A stretch of DNA of 64,000 bases from Phyllobacterium sp. YR531 (GTDB taxonomy: Bacteria > Pseudomonadota > Alphaproteobacteria > Rhizobiales > Rhizobiaceae). The translations under genes and the position numbers were made by a program. Below are positions 36,432-45,161 of this stretch, piece by piece; position 1 is the first letter of the stretch, and each line of letters begins with the position of its first letter. The notes under the pieces are model-generated. The model made no database searches, was not told the DNA's origin, and was given only the letters and a program-made list of their open reading frames with translations. The DNA lies in contig NZ_AKIZ01000022.1 of assembly GCF_000282595.1 (NCBI RefSeq), positions 434,001 through 498,000 of the forward strand, read 5' to 3'.

Positions 36432-37415
36432 TCAACCTGCAAGATGCGCGCGAAACAATGTACTGCCATCCGGCAGGCGCGATCTGACGATATCGCGGAA
36501 ACCGGCCTCGGTCATCCACCCGCGATATTGCCCTTCGGTATAAGCCTCGCCATGGCGATAGAGGTTCAAAAAGGTCAGATTCAGAAAGACGCCTTCCGCT
36601 GGACCGAGGCGGTCGTCATCAACGACGCCTTGTCCGGCAATTGCGATCTTGCCTCCTGGTCTAAGGCAACGTGCCGCGTTCAGAATCGAACTACGTGCCT
36701 GCTCCGGTGGGAGAACCTGAACAACAGCTTTCAAAATCGCCAGATCATGCTGTCCGGTAGATGGCGCGACTGTTATGTCACCTTCCTCAACGATAACGTC
36801 ATCGGCACCATATTCCGACAGGATCATAGGCGCGACTGCTGCCACAGTTGGAAGTTCCATTAACGTCGCTGCAATATGCGGATGCCGTTCGCGAAGACCG
36901 ACAAGAATGGTCCCGGAACCTCCGCCGATGTCGATCACGGAGCCGATTGTCGAAAGGTCAATCTCCTGAGCCAGATGACGACCGAAAATTACTCCGCCAG
37001 GCGCGAGCATGCGGCTGAAGGCAGCTGCGGATTCCGGTCCGGCTTCGGAAAAATCGTGCAGCGCAGCCGGATGGTTCTGTCGCAGCGATTCTGCGGTCAG
37101 CAGGTCAGCCTCCCAGAGTTCGCGCAGCAACTCATGATCGCCACCACGATAGGCAGGCTTGGACGCATCAAGAAAGGCTGCCGCTTCCGCTCCATTTCTG
37201 AATTGACCCTCCCAGACTTCGAGAAGTCCAATGCTGGCAAGCGCGTAAAGGAGTCGTGAAAGACGGTCAGGATCAATATTCAGTGCGGTTCCGAGGCTCT
37301 CCGCTGTCAATGAATTGTTACCCAGACGGGTGAAAATGCCAAGTTCCAGTGCGGAGCGAAGCGCGAAGGCGCGGGGCACTGCTGCGATCAGATTGTCAAT
37401 AAGATTGGAATCCAC
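36432..37415 (-). CDS. SAM-dependent O-methyltransferase (AcuN/CrtF-like, dimerising)
   Basis: The protein of about 328 residues has an N-terminal winged-helix dimerisation domain (LRSALELGIFTRLG, LNIDPDRLSRLLYALASIGLLE) and a C-terminal class I methyltransferase fold with motif I in SVIDIGGGSGTILVGLRERHP, an acidic VIVEEGDIT and LAILKAVVQVLPPEQA. This layout is typical of O-methyltransferases for small secondary metabolites and hydroxyneurosporene. The start is uncertain: GTG 37415 directly precedes the domain, while the open frame reaches 37502 and would overlap the RibD-like gene by about 30 bases. The two genes are on the same strand and may be cotranscribed. Confidence 0.82.
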   Translation of the reverse strand: MDSNLIDNLIAAVPRAFALRSALELGIFTRLGNNSLTAESLGTALNIDPDRLSRLLYALASIGLLEVWEGQFRNGAEAAAFLDASKPAYRGGDHELLRELWEADLLTAESLRQNHPAALHDFSEAGPESAAAFSRMLAPGGVIFGRHLAQEIDLSTIGSVIDIGGGSGTILVGLRERHPHIAATLMELPTVAAVAPMILSEYGADDVIVEEGDITVAPSTGQHDLAILKAVVQVLPPEQARSSILNAARCLRPGGKIAIAGQGVVDDDRLGPAEGVFLNLTFLNLYRHGEAYTEGQYRGWMTEAGFRDIVRSRLPDGSTLFRAHLAG

Positions 37416-37471
37416 CTTTGCACATCCCCATTGTATAGTGTTGGCCAGCGTAGCGCACGTTTCGCGCTGAC

Positions 37472-37999
37472 TTATCTGAATGAGTATTGCAGACGAACGC
37501 AACCTCGCTCAAGAGCATGCACACTGAGCAATGTCGGACTTTCGCGGTGCCCCTTTGCAGGAAATAATGGACGCCCTCCGCCTAGAATTTCAGGCATGAC
37601 GTAGATTTCAATCTCATCCAGAGCGCCTTTCTCCAAGAAGGTCATCTGTAATTTCCCCCCGCCCATAAGCCAGACATCGCCATCTTCCAAGGCCGTTAGT
37701 TCCGAGATCAGGCCGTCGACCTCGTTGCGGATCTCAATCTGCCCCTTCGGGTTTTGAATTGGGGTGGAAGTGACGACAAAAACTTTCTGGTTCCCGTAAG
37801 CCCAGGGAGTCGGGTCATTTGCTATAAAATCGTAAGTACTACGCCCCATGACTATGGTTTTGATCCGATTGAGAAACAACGTGTAATCGAACTCACCGAA
37901 ATCAATATCGTTGTACCTGAAAAGCCAATCCAAACTGTCATCTTCCGTCGCAATGAAGCCGTCCAGGCTTGTGGCGATGTAGCCGAGTATCCTTGCCAT
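37472..37999 (-). CDS. Dihydrofolate-reductase-fold protein, RibD C-terminal/YyaP-like
   Basis: The protein of about 175 residues has the RibD-C fold: ILGYIATSLDGFIATEDDSLDWL at the start, TIVMGRSTYDF, KVFVVTST, and VWLMGGGKLQMTFLEKGALDEIEIYVMPEILGGGRPLF. These stand-alone members are NADPH-dependent reductases of unknown substrate. The ATG at 37999 is preferred because GGGAGA lies ten bases upstream; an ATG at 38008 is too close to it. Confidence 0.85.
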   Translation of the reverse strand: MARILGYIATSLDGFIATEDDSLDWLFRYNDIDFGEFDYTLFLNRIKTIVMGRSTYDFIANDPTPWAYGNQKVFVVTSTPIQNPKGQIEIRNEVDGLISELTALEDGDVWLMGGGKLQMTFLEKGALDEIEIYVMPEILGGGRPLFPAKGHRESPTLLSVHALERGCVRLQYSFR

Positions 38000-38261
38000 C
38001 GCGGTCATTCTCCCGATTTGTTCGAAGTGATAATAAGCCAGTCGCGTGGCCTTGCCCGAATTTGAGTTCTAATGCCAATTGGACCTTGGTCGAATCAATG
38101 CAGCAGGATTGGCAAGGAAATCTGCTACGAAGGTGGTGATGACCGGTGAGAAATTACTGAGCACCCGCTTGACTTGATGATTATCACACCGCTGATGCTC
38201 ACCTCGTCAACAAACAGATCTGGTCGCAACGGAATGTGAGTGAGCGCCTGTCAAGCTGATT

Positions 38262-38567
38262 TCAAATCCCTGTTCCGTCCAGCTGCTGGGCGTCATCGCC
38301 TTCCCAGGGTGATGGCATGGAGCTGCCACCAAGATTGGCAGTCGGCATTGGCATCCAGCACTTCAATTCAGGCTCGGCATATTCAACGAGCCTGCCGGGC
38401 GACGAGTCCGAGGCTCGCCATCCTTCCGGGCCAAATTGATCGCCGTTCGACCAATAGGCGAGATCAACTTCTGCTGCCCCCTGTTCTGATGGGCGTATTG
38501 TAACGAGGATTCTGCGGCCGTCTTTCGGTGCGACTGCCATGTGCCGCCAACGGTCAGTCTCATCCAT
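38262..38567 (-). CDS. Small conserved hypothetical protein (WRHMAVAPKDG type)
   Basis: The 101-residue protein has the pattern WRHMAVAPKDGRRILVTIR near the start, VDLAYW in the middle and EPELKCWMPMP at the end, which recurs in short hypothetical proteins of Hyphomicrobiales and resembles the DUF551 layout. No enzymatic motif or signal is seen. The function is unknown. Confidence 0.6.
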   Translation of the reverse strand: MDETDRWRHMAVAPKDGRRILVTIRPSEQGAAEVDLAYWSNGDQFGPEGWRASDSSPGRLVEYAEPELKCWMPMPTANLGGSSMPSPWEGDDAQQLDGTGI

Positions 38568-39130
38568 CGCTTTCCTCCCGCATTGTTTTGGATCGTAAGT
38601 TTCGCTTCACCATTAAAAACGGTCAACACAATTTTTACAACCAACCTGCGTCTTGCGCCAACGCTGCGTGTGTTCCTCAACGGGGCTGCAAACGTCTTTT
38701 CCCGGCCAAGCTACAGCCTTAAGAAACTGGGACGAGAACCGTTGAAAATAGGACGCAAAATAGCTTGGCTAGCGATTCGCCAAGCAGAAGTTTTGATTAT
38801 TTGAGACGCATATGGTTTATTTTGAAATATTTATATTATTTCTAGTGATAGAATCTACAGTATTTTTCAAAAATATCTTTGTATTGCAAGCTTTGATGAC
38901 GAATTTAGTCAGCAAAAATCATCTTAAAGAATTTCGTATTTATAATAATGGCGCCATGTATCGTATAGTTATCGGTTCAATAAATAATTCAATAAAATGT
39001 CGTTTTTTGTCTGAATCTTTCGCTAGAGTTTAAATGAACTAAGAAATAGTGATTAGTTTTAAAAATTATTATTGCAGTGGATTTGCTATGAAGTTATGGG
39101 GGAAATATCAAAAATACGCTGGGGGGCGTC
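38568..39130. other. AT-rich non-coding stretch upstream of the Ig-repeat autotransporter
   Basis: The last 300 bases (38800-39110) are strikingly AT-rich compared with their surroundings. A 73-codon frame there (38812-39033) has no ribosome-binding site and a composition that follows the base content, so I do not call it. The stretch probably holds the autotransporter promoter and could be a binding region for silencing proteins. Confidence 0.45.
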
Positions 39131-42100
39131 ATGTATTCGAAAGTATTTTTGCGTTTTTACTCTCTTGTCATGAGCGCAATGTTATTTTCGTTAGGTGTTG
39201 GATGGTCCCCATCCGCATTTGCGCAGACTTGCGCGCCTAACGAGACAAGCCGTTCCTTCAGTTTTACAGGTGGTTCACAATCAACTGTCGTCCCTAGCGG
39301 TGTCAGTTCGATCACAGTTCACCTGATTGGCGCACAAGGCGGCGACGGTAAAAGCGGAGCTGGAACGATAGGTGGCAGCCCGTTAAGCCCCGGCGGGGCA
39401 GGTGGCCTTGGAAGTCGTGTCAGCGGCAGATTAAGTGTATCCCCTGGTGATGTCCTTTCGGTCGGCGTCGGCGGCAGAGCTTCGCTTGCGGTTAACCCTG
39501 GAGGTACAAGTGGCAGTGGTGATGGCGGCATTGGTGGTGGCGGAACTGACCTGAGTTTAGGCGGCAGCAGGATAGCGATTGCCGCGGGCGGTGGCGGTGG
39601 CGGTAATGCTGGCTGGAGCACCGCCAATGTTATCAGGGGTGGTGACGGCGGTGCTGGCGGTGCCTTGGGCTCAGCGGGTGCTACAGTGCCCGGAGGACCA
39701 GGGCCATTTGGCGGTGGCGGCGGTTCGCCCGGTACGGGCGGCGTCATAGGTGCCGGATGTGGCAGCTTTCCCGCTACGCCCGGTCAAGCGAACGGGCAGG
39801 GTGGACGATCGAATAATTTCTCAGGTTCATTTGCTGGCGCTGGCTTTGGGGGTGGCGGTGGTGGCGGTAACACTATCGGTGGTGGCGGTGGTGGCGCAGG
39901 TGTGGGCACAACTGGCTGCCAACAGAACTGGAATGGCGGCGGCGGTGGTGGTGGTGGCGGTTTATCAAGTCCAGGACCATTGCAATCGGTTTCAATCGTG
40001 AATGGTGCAAATTCCGGTGACGGTTCGGCATTAATCTGCTTCGCCACACCGGCATTTGTGATTAGCGGCACAGCAAGCAGCTTAAATGGTACGGCACGTC
40101 TCGAACTTGCCACGACAAGTCCAGCAAGCGTCCAGACAATTGATGTGCCTGCAGGCAGCGCGAGTTTTGCCTTCACCAACAGTGTGCCAGATGGTGCAGG
40201 CTGGAATGCACGGGTATTGTTGGCTCCGGATGGGCAAGTCTGTACGCTCGTGCCCTCATCCGGCACCATTTCGAATGCTGACGTGACCAATCTCGCCCTT
40301 ACCTGCACGACAGTACAGGTCGACATCACCCCGGAGACACTGCCTGATGGTGTTTTTGGACAAGCCTATAGCCAGACAATAGCGGCAAGCAGCGCCAACG
40401 GTGGCACGGCCCCTTACAGCTTCAGCCTTGCTTCCGGCAGCATTCCAGGCGGTCTTGTCCTATCGTCTGCGGGTCTGTTGTCCGGCACACCGAATGCCAC
40501 GGGAAGCTTTACCTTCACTGTCAGGGCAACGGATACAGATGGCTTTATCGGTGAACGGCAATACACGGTCGCAGTTCCCGTACCGGTCATTACAGTTGCA
40601 CCTGCCAACCTGCCTGACGGAAAAGCTTCCAACGCTTATGGTCCGGCAACGCTCTCGGCATCTGGCGGCGCGGCACCTTACACATATCAGGTGGTTGCAG
40701 GAACGTTGCCTGCCGGGCTTGCTCTGGCTGGCGACCAGATTTCGGGCACGCCGACCGCGGCGGGCTCATACACATTCACAGTCAGAGCAACCGATACCAA
40801 CGGGTTTACGGGCGAACTCCAGTACACGGTGGCAATTGAGCCGCCAACAATCATTGTAAGCCCCGCTAATCTGCCCGGCGGAAATGCGTCGAACGATTAC
40901 GGCTCGGTGACGCTGACGGCAGATGGTGGAACGGGGCCATATAGTTTTCAGGTAAGCGCGGGTGCTTTGCCGGCAGGATTGAATCTGGCCGGAGCAGTGA
41001 TTTCCGGAACACCAACCATTGCTGGTTCCTTCAACTTCACCGTGACTGCGACTGATGCAAACGGGGCTACCGGCGAGCAGCAGTTTACCATTGCGATTGC
41101 TTCGCCGGGCATCAACATCACACCTGACGCCTTGCCGGACGGAAAGATTCCGAACGACTACAGTCCGGTGACGCTGACCGCGAATGGCGGAGCAGCACCT
41201 TATACATTTCAGATAAGCGCCGGAGCATTGCCTGTTGGATTGAACCTGACGAATGCCGAGATTTCGGGAAAGCCCAGCGCTGCTGGCTCATTCACCTTTA
41301 TGGTGAGAGCAACAGACGCCAATGGATTCACCGGTGAGCGCCAATATACGATCGTTGTTGCTGCGCCGGGGATAACGATCGGGCCGGATGCCGTGCCCGC
41401 TGGGGAGGCCTCGAACCTTTATCCTGCCGTCACCTTGTCAGCAGATGGCGGCACCGCGCCCTATACGTACCAAGTGAGCACAGGGGCACTGCCTGCCGGG
41501 CTCGGTCTGTCTGGCGCTGAGATTTCCGGCACGCCGAAGGTCGCAGGAACTTTCAATTTCACAATTACCGCTACTGACGCTGGTGGTTTCGCCGGGCAGC
41601 GTCAGTACAGTTTGACGATTGAAGCCCCTACGATAACTGTTGGGCCTGATGTTCTTCCGGGCGGAAAAATCCCGGAAAAGTATGGCCCGGTAGGGCTCAC
41701 TGTTGATGGCGGCGCAGCCCCTTACAGTTTCCAGGTTACTTCAGGCGCTTTGCCTGCCGGGTTGAGTTTGACCGATACGCACATATCCGGAACCCCTACG
41801 GCGGCTGGCGCATCCAATTTCAGCGTCACAGCAACAGATGCGAACGGGTTTACCGGTACACGGCAATATAAAATCACCGTCAAAGACTTGCCGCCCCCCG
41901 AAGCACAAAACCATACACTGAGCGTTCTGGCGGGTACGACTGGTACAGTAGATCTCACTCAAGGCGCGACAGGCGGGCCTTTCTCCGCAGCAGCAATCGT
42001 GACTTCTCCTCCCAGTGAAACAGGCAAGGCACGGATCACGAAAGAAGACGGCACACATATCTTGGAGTTCGCGGCAGCCGGCACTTTTGCGGGCACCACC

Positions 42101-43549
42101 AAATTGACCTATACGCTATCAAACGGGGCACGCAGATCTGCACCTGCGACGGTCACGATTACCGTGACTGCGCGCCCCGATCCGTCACGTGATCCAGAGG
42201 TCATTGGATTAATCCGGGCGCAGACGGAAAGCGCCAAGCGCTTCGCCAACACGCAAATCCGCAACTTCAGCCATCGGCTGGAGCAACTTCACAATGAAGG
42301 TGAACAGCGCAGTAATTCCATGGGGCTCAGCGTCAGCGTTCTAACTGACTCGACACAGTCTGAACCTTATGAATCGCAAGATTATTCTCAGCAGCAATCT
42401 TCAGTTGCTGTTGCTCGCCAAGGCTCTGGCGCGGTTGTCGTCGGTTCGGGCGCTGCATGTGTTGATGATCGTCAAATCGGCCTGAATGCACAGCAGGATG
42501 CAACGCCAGAATCGACGCCCATCACAACCGGACAAAGCGCGACAGGGAAAAGAATCCGCATAGGAAGCGCCTGTCCGGAAACAGGATTGATGGCCTATAG
42601 TTCAGATCAATCCCGAAAAAAGTCTGCCAGCGACCCGTCAATTGAAGCAATTGGTAAAGTGTCGTCACCCACAACCAATGGTACAGAGGTCGCTGCACCA
42701 GTTGAAAATGGACACGCATTGGGCGAATTCGCCTTTTGGACCGGTGGCTATGTCGATTTCGGCACCAATGATGATGGCGCAATCAAGCTCGATAATACAT
42801 TGGTGGGCGTAAGCGCCGGTGTCGATTACCGCTTCACGCCAAAACTGACCGCAGGTGTTGGTGTAGGCTTTGGACGCGACAGCACCGACGTAGGCGACAA
42901 CGGGACCGAAAGCCGTGCGGAAGCATTTTCAATTGCTGCCTACGGTAGCTATCGCCCCGTACCCGGCTTCTTCCTCGATGGGCTTGCGGGCTACAGCACC
43001 ATGAGCTTTGACAGCGAGCGATATGTAACATCGACTGGCGATTTCGCATCGGGCAAACGGGATGGCGACCAGTTCTTTGCTGCGCTCACCGCAGGCTATG
43101 AATATCGCAAAGGAGGCTTGCTCATCTCTCCTTACGGACAATTGTCAGGGTCGCACTCCACGTTAGATGCATTCACCGAAAAAGGTGCGGACATCTACAA
43201 TCTTACCTATGACGATCAGGACATCGACACTTTGTCAGGAACATTCGGCCTTCGACTTGAGCACGCAATACGTACAAAATGGGGCATGCTCACACCTCGT
43301 GCCCGGTTGGAATACACCCATGATTTCGAAGGGTCGAGCCGAGCCAGCGTTGGATATGCTGATCTGGGAACGTTGCCCTATGCGTTCGATGTTGATGCGT
43401 TTTCGCGCGATCACATTACAGTAGGCTTGGGGTTTGACGCTCAGATTGGTGAGGGCTGGAACCTTGGCTTTGATTATCGCACTGCATTCGGGACGGATGG
43501 TGACAGTCAGGACCATACATTCGCGACCAGACTTGGCATACAATTCTAG
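39131..43549 (+). CDS. Autotransporter adhesin with Gly-rich head and six Ig-like (He_PIG) repeats
   Basis: This is a 1472-residue type Va protein. A signal peptide (about 1-33, cut after PSAFAQ) is followed by a glycine-rich domain (about 45-300) with runs of GGGGGG, then six tandem putative-Ig repeats of about 87 residues (GGAAPYTYQV, LPAGL, ISGTPTAAGSYTFTVRATDTNGFTGE), a hinge rich in Ser/Gln and a C-terminal autotransporter barrel (about 1195-1472) ending in phenylalanine (RLGIQF). Such proteins usually mediate adhesion or aggregation. A G-run ribosome-binding site precedes ATG 39131. The gene stands alone, behind an AT-rich upstream region. The exact ligand is unknown. Confidence 0.88.
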   Translation: MYSKVFLRFYSLVMSAMLFSLGVGWSPSAFAQTCAPNETSRSFSFTGGSQSTVVPSGVSSITVHLIGAQGGDGKSGAGTIGGSPLSPGGAGGLGSRVSGRLSVSPGDVLSVGVGGRASLAVNPGGTSGSGDGGIGGGGTDLSLGGSRIAIAAGGGGGGNAGWSTANVIRGGDGGAGGALGSAGATVPGGPGPFGGGGGSPGTGGVIGAGCGSFPATPGQANGQGGRSNNFSGSFAGAGFGGGGGGGNTIGGGGGGAGVGTTGCQQNWNGGGGGGGGGLSSPGPLQSVSIVNGANSGDGSALICFATPAFVISGTASSLNGTARLELATTSPASVQTIDVPAGSASFAFTNSVPDGAGWNARVLLAPDGQVCTLVPSSGTISNADVTNLALTCTTVQVDITPETLPDGVFGQAYSQTIAASSANGGTAPYSFSLASGSIPGGLVLSSAGLLSGTPNATGSFTFTVRATDTDGFIGERQYTVAVPVPVITVAPANLPDGKASNAYGPATLSASGGAAPYTYQVVAGTLPAGLALAGDQISGTPTAAGSYTFTVRATDTNGFTGELQYTVAIEPPTIIVSPANLPGGNASNDYGSVTLTADGGTGPYSFQVSAGALPAGLNLAGAVISGTPTIAGSFNFTVTATDANGATGEQQFTIAIASPGINITPDALPDGKIPNDYSPVTLTANGGAAPYTFQISAGALPVGLNLTNAEISGKPSAAGSFTFMVRATDANGFTGERQYTIVVAAPGITIGPDAVPAGEASNLYPAVTLSADGGTAPYTYQVSTGALPAGLGLSGAEISGTPKVAGTFNFTITATDAGGFAGQRQYSLTIEAPTITVGPDVLPGGKIPEKYGPVGLTVDGGAAPYSFQVTSGALPAGLSLTDTHISGTPTAAGASNFSVTATDANGFTGTRQYKITVKDLPPPEAQNHTLSVLAGTTGTVDLTQGATGGPFSAAAIVTSPPSETGKARITKEDGTHILEFAAAGTFAGTTKLTYTLSNGARRSAPATVTITVTARPDPSRDPEVIGLIRAQTESAKRFANTQIRNFSHRLEQLHNEGEQRSNSMGLSVSVLTDSTQSEPYESQDYSQQQSSVAVARQGSGAVVVGSGAACVDDRQIGLNAQQDATPESTPITTGQSATGKRIRIGSACPETGLMAYSSDQSRKKSASDPSIEAIGKVSSPTTNGTEVAAPVENGHALGEFAFWTGGYVDFGTNDDGAIKLDNTLVGVSAGVDYRFTPKLTAGVGVGFGRDSTDVGDNGTESRAEAFSIAAYGSYRPVPGFFLDGLAGYSTMSFDSERYVTSTGDFASGKRDGDQFFAALTAGYEYRKGGLLISPYGQLSGSHSTLDAFTEKGADIYNLTYDDQDIDTLSGTFGLRLEHAIRTKWGMLTPRARLEYTHDFEGSSRASVGYADLGTLPYAFDVDAFSRDHITVGLGFDAQIGEGWNLGFDYRTAFGTDGDSQDHTFATRLGIQF
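40318..41885 (+). repeat. Six tandem ~260-bp repeats encoding Ig-like domains
   Basis: The repeats start with VDITPETLPDG, ITVAPANLPDG, IIVSPANLPGG, INITPDALPDG, ITIGPDAVPAG and ITVGPDVLPGG at a regular period of about 260 bases. The first unit is the most divergent. Such arrays can change unit number by recombination. Confidence 0.9.
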
Positions 43550-43730
43550 AAAAGAAGAGCCATCTGATGATCCACTGACGCCAGAGGCCCGGGAGTTTCT
43601 TCAACGAGATGCTTGGGCCATGCTCACCCATAATGCCGGTCCAAAGCCTTCGAAAACTTATATCGCGAAAAACTCTCCGCTACGGGAACAAAGGAGCGTT
43701 TGACGGCTTATGGTCGTGATAGGAGAAATC

Positions 43731-44066
43731 ATGAAAACTATAGCGTCTACAATCACCGCAGCTTTTTTGGCTGTCTTTATGGGTCTAACTTCTTTTGGTG
43801 CCGCCAGCGCCGCGCCGATAAGCGGGCAGTCTGTGCCCGTTGCCTCTCAGGTTGAACAGGTGCAACACCGTGAACACAGGCGTTGGGATCGCCGCGATGA
43901 TCGGCGCAAACGTTGGGATCGCAGGGATCGCCGCGAGCACAGATATGAAAGCCGCCGGGATCGTCGTGGGTATTGGAATGGACATCGCGGATATCGTGAA
44001 CATCGTCGGGGTTATCGCCGCCACCACGATGGGTATTGGTACCCACGTGCATTGTTCCGTCTCTAA
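43731..44066 (+). CDS. Small secreted Arg/Tyr/Gly-rich basic protein (BA14K-like N-terminal type)
   Basis: The 111-residue protein has a clear signal peptide ([21 protein letters not shown]...ASA) and a mature part made of [10 protein letters not shown] and [13 protein letters not shown] repeats ending YWYPRALF. This resembles the RGYR-rich region of BA14K-family proteins of Brucellaceae, but the Cys-containing BA14K C-terminal domain is absent. AGGAG lies seven bases before ATG 43731, which makes the earlier in-frame start at 43710 unlikely. A strong terminator follows. The protein probably sits in the periplasm or on the surface; its function is unknown. Confidence 0.7.
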   Translation: MKTIASTITAAFLAVFMGLTSFGAASAAPISGQSVPVASQVEQVQHREHRRWDRRDDRRKRWDRRDRREHRYESRRDRRGYWNGHRGYREHRRGYRRHHDGYWYPRALFRL

Positions 44067-44082
44067 GAGTTCATATTCCCAG

Positions 44083-44120
44083 AAAGAAAAAGGCGGTTTT
44101 TGGCCGCCTTTTTCTTTGGT
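44083..44120. terminator. Strong bidirectional rho-independent terminator
   Basis: A 14-bp stem (AAAGAAAAAGGCGG / CCGCCTTTTTCTTT) around a 7-base loop lies 17 bases after the small basic protein gene. Its A- and T-rich outer stem supplies a T-tract on both strands. Confidence 0.9.
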
Positions 44121-44290
44121 AGATATTGCTGATTATCGGATAGTTCGTGCTTTTGACGTTCTATAGCTCGGGGTTTGCAAGACGCATTGAGGGCAATCGG
44201 CAAGCTTGTGCCCTTTCAAACCTCGCTCTGTACACCCACACTGCTCACAGGAAATATTTGCGGAGCCGATGCTTCGGATCACTTCGAGGG

Positions 44291-44881
44291 TTAGTGAGCG
44301 TTGGCGGGAGAGAGGCGTGCCATGGTGGGTGCCAGAATAGTGGCAAACACGTCCGGTGTACCGTAGGCGCGGGCTGAAAGCATGGCACCATGGACGGAGG
44401 CCATGAACGCTTCAGCCTCAATGCGTGGGTCACTTTCCAAGTTCAAAGACCCCTCTTTGGAACCTCGCTCCATGATCGAGGTCAGCCACGATGAGATGAA
44501 GCGGAAAAAGGCTTTGACTTCCAATGCGACTTCCGGCGGAAGCGTCGGCAGTTCACTCGCAAGCAAAGCACATACACAAAATGGCCTGCTTGCATCTTCG
44601 ATACACATGGCCCAGTGGTCGGCATAGGCTCTGAGTACTTCCAGGGGATTTTGAACATTCTGTTCCAGAGCCGCCAAGCCCACCGCCGCATCTTCACGAT
44701 ATCTCGCCACAAGCGTGCGTACCAAGTCGACTTTGCTCGGAAAATGGTGATGAATGCTGGCCTTGCGAATGCCGACGACTTCGGCAATGTCAGCGTAGCT
44801 GAAGCTATTATATCCACCGCTCGTGACCAGTGCTCGCGCGCAGGCCAAAATATCATCTGGTGTCGTTTTAAGATTGCTCAT
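44291..44881 (-). CDS. TetR/AcrR-family transcriptional regulator
   Basis: The 196-residue regulator has an N-terminal HTH (ILACARALVTSGGYNSFSYADIAEVVGIRKASIHHHFPSKVDLV) and a TetR C-terminal ligand domain. IRKASIHHHFPSK is the recognition-helix region of the AcrR subgroup. A palindrome directly before its start suggests autoregulation. The gene is divergent from the ABC importer operon by 280 bases, but that operon ends with its own AraC gene, so a link is uncertain. Confidence 0.9.
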   Translation of the reverse strand: MSNLKTTPDDILACARALVTSGGYNSFSYADIAEVVGIRKASIHHHFPSKVDLVRTLVARYREDAAVGLAALEQNVQNPLEVLRAYADHWAMCIEDASRPFCVCALLASELPTLPPEVALEVKAFFRFISSWLTSIMERGSKEGSLNLESDPRIEAEAFMASVHGAMLSARAYGTPDVFATILAPTMARLSPANAH

Positions 44882-44892
44882 AACACTTTCTA

Positions 44893-44908
44893 CCTTCCAG
44901 TAGGAAGG
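44893..44908. promoter_or_regulatory. Candidate TetR operator
   Basis: CCTTCC-AGTA-GGAAGG is an inverted repeat 11 bases upstream of the tetR start, where an autoregulatory operator is expected. Confidence 0.5.
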
Positions 44909-45161
44909 AAATCAAGAAGAAGGGGATTGGTTTTCTCGCAACTTCAACAAGCGCACAACATACGCCATCTCATCAGCATGCAAACCTGAAGAACAGGATT
45001 TACCGAACGCATTTCTCAAACTGCAAATTCGTATCAGTTTCGTTGAAAATTTGCCGCTATTCAATCGATTACCCTCCTGTCAATTTTCACCTCCGGATTG
45101 AACAGGCGGAGGAGAAATGCCTGTCATATCCTTTAAAATGAGGGTTCTAGGAGGATAACCA

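Noticed and set aside
38812-39033. 73-codon frame in the AT-rich stretch before the Ig-repeat autotransporter
   Set aside because: No ribosome-binding site; residue content (Ile, Phe, Asn, Lys) simply follows AT-rich DNA.
39319-40329. Proline-rich minus-strand frames opposite the glycine-rich autotransporter head
   Set aside because: Pro runs are the antisense of GGC/GGT glycine codons.
43491-43703. Frame running out of the autotransporter 3' end with a plausible-looking tail (PLTPEAREFLQRD)
   Set aside because: Most of its start overlaps the autotransporter in another frame, and there is no good ribosome-binding site; the tail alone is too short to support.
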